Source of the DNA: Sparassis latifolia
Taxonomy: Eukaryota; Basidiomycota; Agaricomycetes; Polyporales; Sparassidaceae
Direction of reading: 5' to 3'
NCBI GenBank assembly: GCA_018466975.1
Contig: CM031562.1
Location: 3,782,001 to 3,846,000 of the forward strand
Length of the DNA stretch: 64,000 nucleotides
Under the pieces are notes generated by a model, which was not told the origin of the DNA, did not search any database, and saw nothing but the letters and a program-made list of their open reading frames with translations. Of the stretch, positions 1 to 12,946 are shown piece by piece. Each line of letters starts with the position of its first letter. Positions within the stretch are counted from its first letter, which is position 1. The translations under genes were made by a program, and so were the position numbers.

Positions 1-2282
1 GTACTTATACTTTGCCCGATAACTCAGACGCTGGCAGCAACCGACTGGCCGGAAGGTAACACATTCCCACGTGTTACCTTGTTCCGGTCGTATAACGGAG
101 AGACAACCTGCAGCGCATAATAGGCCAAATACTTCGGTTCTCGAATCAATCCAATCCGACAGACAATAAGACTCGACAAAGCAAAAGGAGAACAATACTT
201 CAGAATGCGGATAACACCGTATCCCAGAACACTCACCAGACCGTGCGTATGAGTGAGGGAAGGGGAATACTTGCCTACAGACTAATACGAGACCTGATTA
301 CGGAGTCAGGAAAAAGAAGAGGCAGATTCTGTTGGTCTGCCAAGGAAACAATTTCGACACCTTGGGAAGACTAGCAAGTGAATGACAACAATGCGCGAGA
401 ACCAGCACACGCTGACGAGGGGATGAACGAAAGAAACTCATGGGCAATGAATGGGTCGGGATGATCAGGACACAGAGACGCGGTACCGAGGACTGGCTCA
501 CAATCTCGTGATATTTGGTGTGTGGAGCCTGGATGGTGGATGGTGATAGCCCAGTACACATATTGGACATGCTTTCTGCCAAATTCGTTGGTGAGCATGA
601 GTAAGTCACACAATGCAGTGTATGCAGCTAACTTGGTACATGTGCACATAGCAAGCGAACATGGGTGCAATGGCTTCTCATAGGAATAACGCACGGATGC
701 CAGCACCGTGGCTGAGGATCATGTTAAAAGAGATGAGAGACTGTGTGCATGATGTGCCGATGAATGCATCACGACATCCAGATGTACGCTGAGAACTTTC
801 TGAAGACGTGAGCGGGATCATGGTGCGTGATTGCTGTACAGCCTTGAATTGACATCATGAAGCACGTATACAAAAGATGGAACTCACGATACACGTCGGC
901 ATATGCATTATCATTATCCACGGTTCAAGATCACTGCAGAGTGCACCGCCCACGGCCTCAACGTCTGCCGTGGTCCAATTCGACAAGTTGTCCGCGACTG
1001 ATGCCTCAGCGGAGTTACCTCCCTACAACTGGAACATTATGCGCATCGTGATTGTGGTTCTTGAACTATGGGAGAAAATTAGATGCTCGATCATCGTTGA
1101 ACTATTGCACTCAAAGAGAGTAGATCATCCTCAATGTAAAGGGCCTGGGGTGTAAGCATTAGTAAATGAGCGTACAAACCGTTGCAGGGAGGAGGTCTAA
1201 AAGCATACTTAAACTCCGGCATGGAAGAACCAGCTCTCAAGGTGGTCTTGTTGCCCATGATTATGTCTCCAAGCTCACCAGCCTTCGTCGCGGTACGGCT
1301 GGACGGCAAATTCCAGTTGTGTAAGCAAATGGTTGTGTTATTACACACGATGGTCTGCGCACCTGAACATGCCCTTGCGAAGCTTCAATCTCTTCAGCCT
1401 CTCGAATGGGTGAGGGGACATGAGTCACGGCGGCAAGATCCTGGCTCAGATGCTTGAATCAGACACCATGCGGTGCGTCGACCGCAGAGAGGCTAGTGAG
1501 GAATTGTGTGTAAGACATTTCAATGTTATCCGGATATATAGCTCGAGCATCACGACTGCATCGGCATTGAGATGGATGGAAGGTGCATAACTTAGTGGCC
1601 ATTCATCGGACTTCAAGGAACGCTCAGACTAGTGTCAGTACTATTGTTAAGTTACTCATATTTGTTCCGATTCGATGGCATCGGCTCCTTCAAACCGACT
1701 TAAGTATTGGAGGAGCTGGATGCGAGCTGGCGACCGTAATATTATAGTATAATTATTCACAGTTGGTAGTACGCCCCTCTGTATTGTAATACAGGTGACC
1801 GCGGTGAAACGAGGTCCGGTGAAAACCTACTCAGAGCGAAGCACCTGGCAGCCAGCAGAGACTCTGACTAGCATTATAGAATCACCCACGCAGAGAACCT
1901 GACTGACTGGAGAACACGTCTTGACATTGAGTAGAAATACTGAAGTTGCACGGGACGCCAGATGCGACTAGCGTCTGAGTCAACAGTTTCAAGATATGGC
2001 GCTACCACCCTCTGCGGAAGCTTAATCGGCACTTGGAGAAGTGGCCACGTTGAGCGGTTCGAGTCGACTTGTTCAAAGGGCCCATCCATTTCATTAAGGT
2101 GTACTGAGTTATGCGTCCACCAGAGTCTGGGCCGTTGGGGGGCTCGGAGCAATAATATATGATAACACCCAGTGTTGTACATTCGCCCCGACCGCTTGAT
2201 GACAATATGGGCCACTGATCATGATATACTATAACATCCAGTGTTATGTATCCCTGACATGATCACTCCTATGAGTGTCCTG
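1..2282. other. No firm gene
   Basis: Only short open frames on both strands, none with a recognisable motif or a convincing chain of GT-AG introns. Treated as intergenic or decayed sequence. Confidence 0.5.
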
Positions 2283-3021
2283 TCACTGTCCTGCTCGCTG
2301 CACTTCCTTTTTGACCACCAGAACTGCGCTGAGAAGGGCAGGAAGCTTGTTCCTCATAGCTTCAACCTCATTCTGGAGGCCTTGATTACGGAGCTCCCAC
2401 TCCCAGATCTTGGCTCTTTGGAGCCTGACTTCAGCTTCACAGACGCCCTGGTGAGCTTTCGCGTTGTCATGACGTGACGGGTGTCGCAGTGAGTTAGCAC
2501 AATCCTGTACGCAGTGAGCTTGGTTTTTAGAGAGAAGGAGTAAGCGCACAGTTGCATGAACCCAAAACATGCTGCTATCACCCATTGAACCGCCATTGAT
2601 GGGTCCATGGAGGTTCTTAAATCATCTCAGTTACACATTGGAATGGGGCCAAAACTGGTGTACGAACCTCCGTGTGAATGGTGGAGTCAACATCCATGTG
2701 GACAGTGGCAGCGTCGTCGGCGGCAGGATTATCGACGGCAGGATCATTCGGCGAGACAAAAGGATGTTGAAGATTTGATAGAACATCCGCCAGGCTCTGA
2801 GGCAAGTCCAGAGAATACCATCAAAGATCATTATCTGGCATCGTGAGTGCTAGCTCACCTCATACGCTGGGGCAGATTCGCAAAGAACGCCCTGTATGAG
2901 GCTTATATAAGCGCACTTGAAAGTAAAGGTAAAGGAGGATACGTACCTGATGAAGTGAGGGGTCATTTGCCAGGTGGAATGAGGCATTTATCTCGGGAGG
3001 AACTTGATCAGACGGGTCCAT
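2283..3021 (-). CDS. Small multi-exon hypothetical protein
   Basis: Function unknown. Three exons join in one frame: 3021-2947 (start MDPSDQVPPEINASF), 2891-2859 and 2796-2617. The introns of 55 bp (GTACGT...CATACAG) and 62 bp (GTGAGC...CTCAG) are both phase 0 and of normal fungal size. This gives about 95 residues ending at TAA 2617-2619. An upstream in-frame ATG at 3069 is also possible. A further open stretch at 2510-2283 would encode a charged, coiled-coil-like tail (ELRNQGLQNEVEAMRNKL) and may be a later exon, but I could not find a clean splice to it. A TIR transposon begins 30 bp upstream of the 3069 ATG, so the promoter or a first exon may have been displaced. Confidence 0.4.
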
Positions 3022-3098
3022 AAAGGAGGAAGTCTGGAAGCAAGAGGACAAGATGCATCTGATAGTCAACTACTTAACAGTTTGGTACATACCGTCGT

Positions 3099-3423
3099 CA
3101 CTTCAGTGTACCCTTCTGACCTAGCTCTTAGCTTCAACATAATCTATATTGTGTAGTGGCTAAGAGCCTCTCAGGTGTCAGACAGACCATGGTACCAGTA
3201 CATGTCCCAGGGTATTATATGGGATTACCCAGGGTAAAGGCAGGGCAAAGGCTGGTCCAATGGCACAATTATCATATGGGATGTCCTATAGTACTAGGGC
3301 ATTGATATTTATATCCCAGTATTACTGGTTGTCCCATGATGCCAGGGGTACATAGAGATGTCCCACTATTAGTAAAAGATGTATTTTCAGGCTATTGTAT
3401 GGTAGTTTTTTTATACTTTATTC
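3099..3423 (+). repeat. Left terminal inverted repeat of copy A
   Basis: Reverse complement of 4210-4534 with only scattered mismatches (for example CAGTGTACCC against CAGGGTACCC in the other arms). Confidence 0.8.
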
Positions 3424-4209
3424 CACTATTATATTATCTAAGCCTTAATTATAAAAACAGTGACTATAGTGATATAAACAAGCACTTTATTTGCATATTA
3501 TATAAGGTGGGATCTCCCATTTTAAGGACATCCTAAGATGTTATTTTAAGATTCACAGATATTTAGTCTCTTCTTTAGCCTGAAGTTTCTATTTAACTAC
3601 TATAATTATCTAGAGATTTATACTAACAGTTGAATTACTAAGGTTTAAGAGTGACAGGTCCTTACAAGGGATATCCCATCACATAAAGGGACATCCCATA
3701 ATACAAAGGTGTCATTCAGTGAATGCATTTCTGAGTGTGACTTGACTGAAGTCTTAGGTCAAATACCTTTCTTTTTTCATTCAAATACAGTATATGATAG
3801 GAGACATGACAAGAATATATCTCCTTTGCTAGTATATTAGTAAACTGAGTAGTTCTATTTCTTGAGACACTTGGTGAAAGTTGTAGTATAGCTATGATAC
3901 ATACTATATGCCAAAGATTATATCATGTTAGTCTGAACATTATGTCAGAAAATGTAAAATTGATTTTAAAACACGAGAATAAACATTGTTATTTGACCTG
4001 TCTTAGTTGTTAGATGAGCTAATGAAGTTGTTGTACATGCTACCAATAGTAATATAGTCTTTATAACATTACAAATGCATACACAATACTTGATATGGGA
4101 TATCCTGCTTTCTATAAATATTTCACCATATATAAAGTGCAAATAAGGCACTTATTTACAGTATTCTAGTCATTGTTTTTATAATTAGAGCTTATACAAT
4201 ATGATTGTA

Positions 4210-4534
4210 GAACAAAGTATAAAAAAACTACCATACAATAGCCTGAAAATACATCTTTTACTAATAGTGGGACATCTCTATGTACCTCTAGCACCATGGG
4301 ACAACCAGTAATACTGGAATATAAATATCAATGCCCTAGTACTATAGGACATCCCATATGATAATTGTGCCATTGGACCAGCCTTTGCCCTGCCTTTGCC
4401 CTGGGTAATCCCATATAATGCCCTGGGACATGTATTGGTACCATGGTCTGTCTGACACCTGAGAGGCTCTTAGCCACTACACAATATAGATTATGTTGAA
4501 GCTGAGAGCTAGGTCGGAAGGGTACCCTAAAGTG
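4210..4534 (-). repeat. Right terminal inverted repeat of copy A
   Basis: Mirror of the left arm. The extreme end reads ...GGGTACCCTAAAGTG. Confidence 0.8.
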
Positions 4535-5352
4535 CAGATAGTAACACCTGGAAGTGTCAGAGCAGAAGAGCGGTGGTGCTTAAGGCTGGGGATGGAAAAA
4601 CCTGGCGCTGCCTTCAACTGGCTATTTAAACCATTCCTGAGCATGGTGGTTGATAAATAGAGACGAAAAAAGACAATAACGTGGAAAGCACCGCCCAAAG
4701 ACGAGCAAGTTGCGCGACAGTCGTGGAAGCTTCACCGACAGAGAGTTACTAGGATGTCGCATGTGGCTCATTCTGTGCCGGGCCCGTGACCAGCCCAGGG
4801 TTAGCCCGGTCGAAATTGGGTGACCCCGTTGACGGATGATCCAAAGAAAACAACATGCAAGGAACAGAATACAAACTGACAATAATTCCATGAGCGTCGC
4901 GTCCAGACGACGGACTCTGCACGAAATGAGCCACCGGGAATGTTCAGAGGCTCCACTATTGTGAAGTAGCACAATAAGCATCTTGACGCGGAAGTCAAAG
5001 TACCTCTTTGCATTGGTTGCAATACAGATTGCAGTAGAAAATGTTGCCGGGGACGCGGAAGTACTCGTCAAGTCGTGTGAAGTCCAGCCACATGACATCA
5101 TAGTAGTAAGAATGGCAGTACTATGTACACCAGGTTATTCAAATATAGTGAGATATTCGTACAGCCGCTGGCACCGTTTTATGACTAAGCTGCAGCGTTC
5201 TGTGCCACTGTCGACCCCTGCAAGAATAAGTAGATATTCCTTATACCGACGGCATCGCATCTGGCCAACAAATTGTGAGTCAATGCATTCTCGTCATGTT
5301 CGTAAACTCACTAATAGGTCTAACTTTAAGTCTTCACTGGAATGTGAAAATA
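4535..5352. other. No firm gene; possible coding remnant on minus strand
   Basis: On the minus strand near 5100-5000 a short, protein-like stretch (YDVMWLDFTRLDEYFRVPG, then a Cys-rich NLYCNQC) ends at a possible GTACTT donor. It could be one exon of a decayed gene. I do not recognise the family and could not extend it. Confidence 0.25.
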
Positions 5353-6022
5353 TTAGTGGTCAATCGTTATAACCACGAGAGAGTAACGTGCCGCACGGAT
5401 GCCTATATCCGCGAGGTCAGTCGAGAGACAGGCAGCAGCAAGGTCACAACCCATACCGTGAAATGGTCGACCTGGCGGCATATTCCGTTGACCCGAGATA
5501 TCTAGTAGGCGGGTTAGATGAGATTTACGGAACTTCAGCGACATTGACAATGTGCAGGTACTGACCCAATTCATCATGAGTTGTATTATGAGATCACTGC
5601 ATTGAAGCTCTTGGAACAATAACGCATCCTCCCAGAGATCTTCGCACATATCACAGTCTGTATCATGGTGGCATCCCCTCCAGAAAGCGTAGACTGAAAG
5701 AGCAACATTAACTGCTTCCGCCTGGGTCATGCGAGCAATATCGCAAATGCCGGCAATCCTGAAGCCGTAGTTAGCATTTAATATGACAAAATCACTGTGA
5801 TAAGTACTTCGCGAGGTCTTCTAGCCCCGTGGAGGAATTGGAAGGAGTGACCAGAGTTCGTTCCACATCGGCTAGTGCCATCATCAGTGGCATCAGTCTA
5901 TCGAGATCCTGAAGTACGCTATCGAGATACGAGAAACCGACGGAGAAGAAGCGAAGTGCGACAGCTTCCAAGAGAAGAGAAGAGAGCAAAATGAAGATTT
6001 TTAGACATGAGCGAGCCGCCAT
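5353..6022 (-). CDS. Hypothetical protein, probably secreted or membrane-anchored
   Basis: Two exons, 6022-5808 and 5758-5353, are separated by a 49 bp intron (GTACTT...CTTCAG) with a perfect TGCTAAC branch site 13 bp before the acceptor. Splicing joins AA|G in frame and gives 206 residues. The N-terminus (MAARSCLKIFILLSSLLLEAVAL) has a basic start and a hydrophobic core typical of a signal peptide or anchor. The mature part is rich in acidic residues and Cys (CHHDTDCDMCEDLWED). No family recognised. The strong intron signals are the main support. Confidence 0.5.
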
Positions 6023-9000
6023 TGTGCTAGAGAAAGAGGGTGGCAGAAGTGATGTGTGGATGAGTGTTCGGGTATTGCGTGAATGAAGACCAAGGCCGCG
6101 CAGTTTCTAATTTATAGGACTCAGGACATACAACGGTTGTGATGTGACAGAGGGATCTCTGCACCCGATGTCAACGCTTGACCTGACTGGATTACACCCG
6201 TTTGCATAAACAACTGCGAGTTGCATGGCATCGCGTAAGGCAGCATTTGTTCCGAACAACTAGCTCTCCGCAACTCGGAAGCGCGACTTTTTGACAGGAT
6301 AGGATTCGCCGTCTGGAAATGGTTCCTACTTGGACCGGCCATTACTTCACTCCGTAGGTTCCAATATTTGGCAGAACCCCGCTCCATGATTGCAAGTGCA
6401 TGTGTACAGTATTGGTCAGGTGCGAGCCCTCCCGCCCCTCTTTCCGTCAATCTTCTGTGGAGGCAGAGTTCTGCCTGATCAATTTGCAGTGAGCGTACTT
6501 TCGCCCAGTCCTTTCGTTAGTGGTTCCACTCAGCGCAACAGCAGCTGATTTCAGCTGAATGGATAGCTCATCTGCAGACAAAGCTTGCCAGGATCGTGCT
6601 ATGTGACGTTCTAATTCATGGCATAGTTGGTGAGCAATATCTTCCATCCCTAGAAGGCGTTCATTGTTCACGTGGGACGATTTTGTTGGCGTTCTCCCTA
6701 GCGTAACCTTAGATGATGGATGCTGTGGATGTGAACCTTGATTTTGTTGTCGTTCTCCCTAGCGTAACCTTAGATGATGGATGCTGTGGAGATGAACCTT
6801 GATGCTTTCTCTACCACTCAACTGTTCTTTTGTTGTCGGTGAGTTCTCCGATTTTTTCGTATCCCTGTTGTTCCTTTAGTAGTTTGGTACAGGTACAACT
6901 GCTGTACAACCGCTTCTTCAAATCCCTAGCGTAACCTTATACATGACGCTTTCGCTACCATACAGGTGTTCTTATTATTGTTGGTGAGTTCTCCGATTTT
7001 TTCGCATCCTTGCCGCATCTCCATTCCATCTCTTGCCATGGAAGGCATTGTCTGCACTGTTGTGCATGTTTTACTAGCTTCCGGCGTGCGCTATTCCGAT
7101 GCCCAGCTCTTTACCCTCCCCGCTTCTTTCTTCGCACGGTACTTGTGGTCCTCATACCATGTCCGCACCATGTCCCCTCACTTTTGTTGGTCGTCATTGT
7201 TTCCGATGAGTGGCGTATCATCTGGGGATCATTTGGCAATTAAACAGATGTGGGGCCTTCGATTGGACGGCGCTGTGAGCGATTTTAATTGTTCTACATC
7301 GCATGGTCAGAAGTCGCCTTCAAAATTGGTGTGCTGAGAAACAGTCTTAAGTCAGGCGTAACTATGTTTTCGGCAGGCAGGCCCTCATCACTATCTATTC
7401 CAGTATTCCTTCACCATGCGCAAGCCCTTCCGTAGGCGACTATCCACTTACTCGCGATCTCTGTTGAGGGTAGGTCTTGATCGATGACTAGTGACCACCT
7501 TCGAGCTCTAAACACTGTGGAAATAGAGACAAAAGGCTCATTTTACCGGTCAGCGACTGCCTCCAATGCTGCTTTCTTTTCCTCTCGAGTTAATTTTTGA
7601 TGTCAGTGGATTTACTATGGGCAAGTGAACTTTCAAGCGCAATATTATTCAGATTATATCGTATCTTCATCCAAGAGACCTGCTCTACCTCAGCTGGGTG
7701 AATAAGGCCCTTAGGAATGTTCTTACTCAGCGGTCGTCAGCCTGCCTGTGGATGCGAGCAAGAGTGATATGCTATCCTCCTCCCCCACTAGGGATGAGCG
7801 AGCCGGCATATGCACAAATCCTGTATTACAATAGATGCTCAGTAAGTGTATTCATTCATGTCACTAACAACTAACTACAATGATTCGAAGTTCTGTTCAA
7901 CAAGACTTGTGTTTCGGATCAGATGGGAATATTTAGTTCGATGTTGTTCTTCCTGCATGGATGAAAAGTGAGCATGAGAACTCTTTATCGAGAAAATGGA
8001 GTATTCAAATTATTTGTAGATTTCTCACAGAGTCTGGAGTCCAGGCGCTTTTCCCCGACATTCCCGAAGTTCATCTGAGTGATCTGTTTGTGATGCCACC
8101 AATCCCATCAGGTCGCATAAAGTCTTGCACAAGTGAAAGGTGCGCCACATTTTGACTTTTGAGGATCCATGGTTCCCAAGCATGCAATTGTTTACCGCGA
8201 AGATTATTTCTCAAATCTGACGTACTGAGCTTTCGCAAAATACTCTTTCGCTGCATCTATGATCCAGACAAGCTGCATACTTTGCTGCAAGATCGCATGA
8301 CGACAGTGGATGAGGCAACTTTGGTGCGTGCCGCCATCAACGTTTCACTATTCCTCATGCGATAATTCTGGCAGGATGTGGTTTTAGTGGCGCAGGCGTG
8401 GCATATTGAATTTTATCGGAAGCAGCAACAGAATGAGAGTATCCGTAATACAAGGTTACACCAGTACGTCCTTCCCACATCTCCGAACCGCTTGTATATT
8501 GACAATCTTCCCGCTGTCGCTCATTTTTGCCAGGGTTCTTCAACGGTTGTTTGTGTTAGGCTGGAAGGCAGAATACATGAGCATGAGTTTGGAGCAGCGC
8601 CAGTTGCTACACACTCACCCGCTGGTCTGGCCGTCATCTAGACCCCGCTTACTAACGAACAGAAGTAAGTTCAATTGTGATTAGCCCATTGTTCTCTACA
8701 GTAACAGATGCTCCTGTAGTTTGGAACAATATTCGAGGACCGCTGGTCGAGTTTATGAAGATGAGTCGTGCCAAACGTCTAGGAGGAGTTGGATCTGCAG
8801 TTGCTGGGCACCGACCGTGCAGGCTGCGGCGAATACAGTTGAAGGTTGTTGTGGAAGGTAGGTAGGTAGGTAGGTAGATGGTGGTTCTTGATTGTACAAT
8901 GGCAGCATGCAGTGGCGACTGTCCTGTCTTTCTTGGACATTCATCTTTCGGGATGCCCCACTCCGCTCAGACAGGTCTACAATGGTCTTGATAGGACCTT

Positions 9001-10824
9001 CTGCTCATGCCAACTCTTTGGTACTGTACGCAAACATTATTTTGTATTAGTGAAACCGTGTACCGCTACAGTGCAGAGCGCTCTACGAATGAGGTTATAT
9101 TACAATCACAGTCAAGTAATCTGGCAAATGCACTAATCAACGATCTATGGCGTGAAAACGTTGCCCTGTGTTGGAGCGAAGCAGAGGTTGGGGCTCGTCC
9201 GCTGCCAGTCTGACCATTTGCAGATCTGGGGCCTTGTGTGAGTGCAAGTATGATGCTCACCCTGGCAAGCTGTAGTGCAGCAGGAAGAATGGCTGAGGAA
9301 CGCTACCCATGAGAATTGGTTCTGGCTTTTGTCCTGCGCGGTCTACCGCGTCGACCATGGGTTTCACGTTTGAATATCTACACTCTGTACCCAAGAAGTG
9401 GGGGCATTGGCTGTTCGATTTCGGGGGACTATGGAAGACAGGGTAGTGTTAGAACAGTTACGTTGATATACATGTGGTGACCCGACTAACATTAGCTTCA
9501 CTGTAGTCGTCGGCTCCGAGGGTGGAGTCCGAGCTATGTCCCGTTCCCAGTAGACACCAGTTGCGGGCTCCGAAGGGGAAGCCTTGGAGCAGGCTGTTCA
9601 AGAAGAGAAACCTTAGCTGTGTTCCCATCTATAGCGGAGGCACGCACCAACTGCGAGACATCATCCCTCGGGTTAGGTTTGAAAACGGGCGTCAAGCTAC
9701 GACCGCAGTGCCACGATGTACACCAGGACAACATTAGGTTGCGAGGTAACATCGATCGAGACGTGCTAAATAAAGAAAACAAACAGTTAGTGAACCGCAA
9801 CAGGTGACGGCCTCCTATAAACCATTGGCTGTACCTTAACCACATAGTTCACTGTGTCATTCATCCAGAAGTACTGCAGCGGTGCCTTCAGCATCAGAGG
9901 TTATATCAATATCTCTTATTGGACTTTCCATATATGCTGCCACCTCCGCAGGTCCAACGAAAGGGGTACACTGAGCAGTTGCCGTATCACAATAGTTGCG
10001 AACTAGTTCTGCTCAGTCGGAGGGTACGTACCTTGGTGGGGCTGCTGCCATGGTTGCTCAACTGCTCACGGTGCCGGTCAGTTATCGTGGGATCGCATTG
10101 CGATTGCAAGGCATCAGAGCTTCAGGGTAATTTTTGTTCTGAGATTGAAGAGGCATTGGGTTCAGGACGTCGGTGCTCTGGTAGACGCGAAGTGAGGAAG
10201 GAAGACATACCATGTCATTCATCTCTACCAGTCGCACGCTGTTGTTGGCTGCGAGACCTCGCGGCGTCCATTTTAGATTAAGAAGATGCAGGTAGTTTGA
10301 TAATCTTATCAGTTGCAAACCAGCATGCGGAGCACACCGAGAATAATTGCCCACTTTGATCGAAATCAGAACGGCGTCGCTGGAAAAAATGACACAGAAT
10401 ACCGCATCGAGTGGCGGAGATGCAGGCGCGACGCGCCGGATCTATAATTGCCTTCTTTGTGCAAACACTTTAAGTTAGGATTCATCGTCCATCTAGGACA
10501 GAATGTGGACGGAATCAAGGGGAAAAAGCGGAGGTGGAAGAATTGTATGTGTAGGTCCATGACGATCCGTGCTGCTGGCAACAGGCAGAAGTTCTCGCTG
10601 ACTCACGGATGGAAGTTGCTCTTGTTAAATGCTTGGGAGATGTGGGTTAGTCAGAGTTGAGGCCCGTCATGCGCAACAGGAACGCGATGTTGACAAGAGT
10701 CCATAACTTGTCCTAAAGCCGAACTACAGTAGAGGAGCAGACCAGTGAAGGAATCGCGTTGTGAGAGGAACACGAACGGAGCTATGTCTCGAACGCAGAG
10801 CCACCTTGAACTCCCGATCCCTCG
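6023..10824. other. Gene-poor stretch between the two TIR elements
   Basis: Minus-strand frames at 6671-6121 and plus-strand frames at 7961-8690 are open for 60-110 codons and read partly like protein, but I could not assemble either into a spliced gene. A short GTAG microsatellite lies near 8856-8877. The rest shows no clear feature. Confidence 0.4.
6681..6802 (+). repeat. 61 bp tandem duplication (2 copies)
   Basis: Units 6681-6741 and 6742-6802 differ at only a few positions. Each contains CCCTAGCGTAACCTTAGATG. A partial third echo (CCCTAGCGTAACCTTA) occurs near 6925. Confidence 0.85.
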
Positions 10825-10832
10825 CTCGTTGT
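10825..10832 (+). repeat. Target-site duplication CTCGTTGT (left)
   Basis: Identical to 12269-12276 and directly abuts the first base of the TIR element at 10833. Confidence 0.85.
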
Positions 10833-12268
10833 CACTTCAGGGTACCCTTCCGACCTAGCTCTTAGCTTCAACATAATCTATATTGTGTAGTGGCTAAGAG
10901 CCTCTCAGGTGTCAGACAGACCATGGTACCAATACATGTCCCAGGGCATTATATGGGATTACCCAGGGCAAAGGCAGGGCAAAGGCTGGTCCAATGGCAC
11001 AATTATCATATGGGATGTCCTATAGTACTAGGGCATTGATATTTATATCCCAGTATTACTGGTTGTCCCATGGTGCCAGGGGTACATAGGGATGTCCCAC
11101 TATTAGTAAAAGATGTATTTTCAGGCTATTGTATGGTAGTTTTTTTATACTTTGTTCTACAATCATATTGTATAAGCTCTAATTATAAAAACAGTGACTA
11201 GAATACTGTAAATAAGTGCCTTATTTGCACTTTATATATGGTGAAATATTTATAGAAAGCAGGATATCCCATATCAAGTATTGTGCACATATTTGTAATG
11301 TTATAAAGACTATATTACTATTGGTAGCATGTACAACAACTTCATCAGCTCATCTAACAACTAAGACAGGTCAAATAACAATGTTTATTCTCGTGTTTCA
11401 AAATTAATTTTACATTTTCTGACATAATGTTCAGACTAACATGATATAATCTTTGGCACATAGTATGTATCATAGCTATACTACAACTTTCACCAAGTGT
11501 CTCAAGAAATAAAGCTACTCAGTCTACTAATATACTAGCAAAGGAGATATATTCTTGTCATGTCTCCTATCATATACTGTATTTGAATGAAAAAAGAAAG
11601 GTATTTGACCTAAGACTTCAGTCAAGTCACACTCAGAAATGCATTCACTGAATGACACCTTTGTATTATGGGATGTCCCTTTATGTGATGAGATATCCCT
11701 TGTAAGGACCTGTCACTCTTAAACCTTAGTAATTCAACTGTTAGTATAAATCTCTAGATAATTATAGTAGTTAAATAGAAACTTCAGGCTAAAGAAGAGA
11801 CTAAATATCTGTGAATCTTAAAATAACATCTTAGGATGTCCTTAAAATGGGAGATCCCACCTTATATAATATGCAAATAAAGTGCTTGTTTATATCACTA
11901 TAGTCACTGTTTTCATAATTAAGGCTTAGATAATATGATAGTGGAACAAAGTATAAAAAAACTACCATACAATAGCCTGAAAATACATCTTTTACTAATA
12001 GTGGGACATCCCTATGTACCCCTGGCACCATGGGACAACCAGTAATACTGGGATATAAATATCAATGCCCTAGTACTATAGGACATCCCATATGATAATT
12101 GTGCCATTGGACCAGCCTTTGCCCTGCCTTTGCTCTGGGTAATCCCATATAATGCCCTGGGACATGTATTAGTACCATGGTCAGTCTGACACCTGAGAGG
12201 CTCTTAGCCACTACACAATATAGATTATGTTGAAGCTAAGAGCTAGGTCGGAAGGGTACCCTGAAGTG
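10833..12268. mobile_element. Non-autonomous TIR element, copy B (1,436 bp)
   Basis: Starts CACTTCAGGGTACCC and ends with its exact reverse complement, GGGTACCCTGAAGTG. Inverted repeats of about 325 bp enclose an AT-rich interior that matches copy A in inverted orientation. Copies A and B have the same length. It is bounded by a perfect 8 bp duplication, CTCGTTGT. Long TIRs with an 8 bp duplication fit hAT-, P-, Merlin- or Zisupton-type elements. The terminal bases do not settle the superfamily and there is no transposase inside. Confidence 0.9.
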
Positions 12269-12276
12269 CTCGTTGT
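12269..12276 (+). repeat. Target-site duplication CTCGTTGT (right)
   Basis: Perfect copy of 10825-10832. Confidence 0.85.
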
Positions 12277-12946
12277 CCCTGTCGCTCCGAGGTTTGAAAC
12301 GCATGCAGAGACGGGGCCTTATTGCGTGATGTAGCCACTCAGAGGAAAGTGAACTGCGTCTAGATATCAGCCCACTGCGCTGTTATGTTCACCTTGTCTT
12401 TTAATGCCCACCTGTTTGCCGCCTTGCGTAACTTCCACGTCCGTCTCCCGTCCTCGATAGCATCTGGTCTCGGCACCTACATCACAAGCTGGTTTCTGCT
12501 TCAATGCCCAGGCGCCCATCCACCGTGGACATATGATTTGGTTGCGTCTATCTCCTAATCTTGCGAACGACCATATGTATCTGTTGACCCATCTCGCAAA
12601 GGCACCTGAATCGCATGAGCTGCATTGCTTGGAGCGAATCATGTAGCACCCACGATACTAGTCAGAAAGTGCAGAAGCGAGGGATGATCGATGAACGGTT
12701 GTGACACGTCGCCCATTAAAGGGAAGGCATGTAAGCCATGAGAATGTACTTTACGACGGAACAACGTGACATGTCTGTAACCTTATGCGCACTCGACGCG
12801 TGATACTGCTGAGGATGCCCGCACGAAGTAGTTCAGAAAGTCGCGCCCGAGTTCCCTGTGAGCTTCGATCTCAGACCCCGTAAAATGATCGAAACTTGTC
12901 GCGCACGACGTATACATCAAACATCCCCAAAGTTACGGACTCTAGC

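Larger units (their letters stand above)
3099..4534. mobile_element. Non-autonomous TIR element, copy A (1,436 bp)
   Basis: Both ends carry the same sequence in opposite orientation: CACTTCAG at the left, CTAAAGTG at the right, then GTACCCTTC and GACCTAGCTCT. The near-perfect terminal inverted repeat spans about 325 bp (3099-3423 and 4210-4534); weaker inverted similarity continues roughly 100 bp further in. The interior is AT-rich and has no transposase-sized frame. A second copy of identical length sits at 10833-12268 with its interior in the opposite orientation. The flanking 8-mers here (ACCGTCGT and CAGATAGT) do not match, so the target duplication is lost or one junction is rearranged. 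Confidence 0.85.

Noticed and set aside
2031..2090. tRNA-like GGTTCGAGTC motif
   Set aside because: No matching acceptor, D or anticodon arms could be folded around it.
10833..12268. Assignment of the TIR elements to hAT on the 8 bp duplication alone
   Set aside because: Other superfamilies also make 8 bp duplications, the ends start CACTT and not the usual hAT consensus, and there is no transposase.
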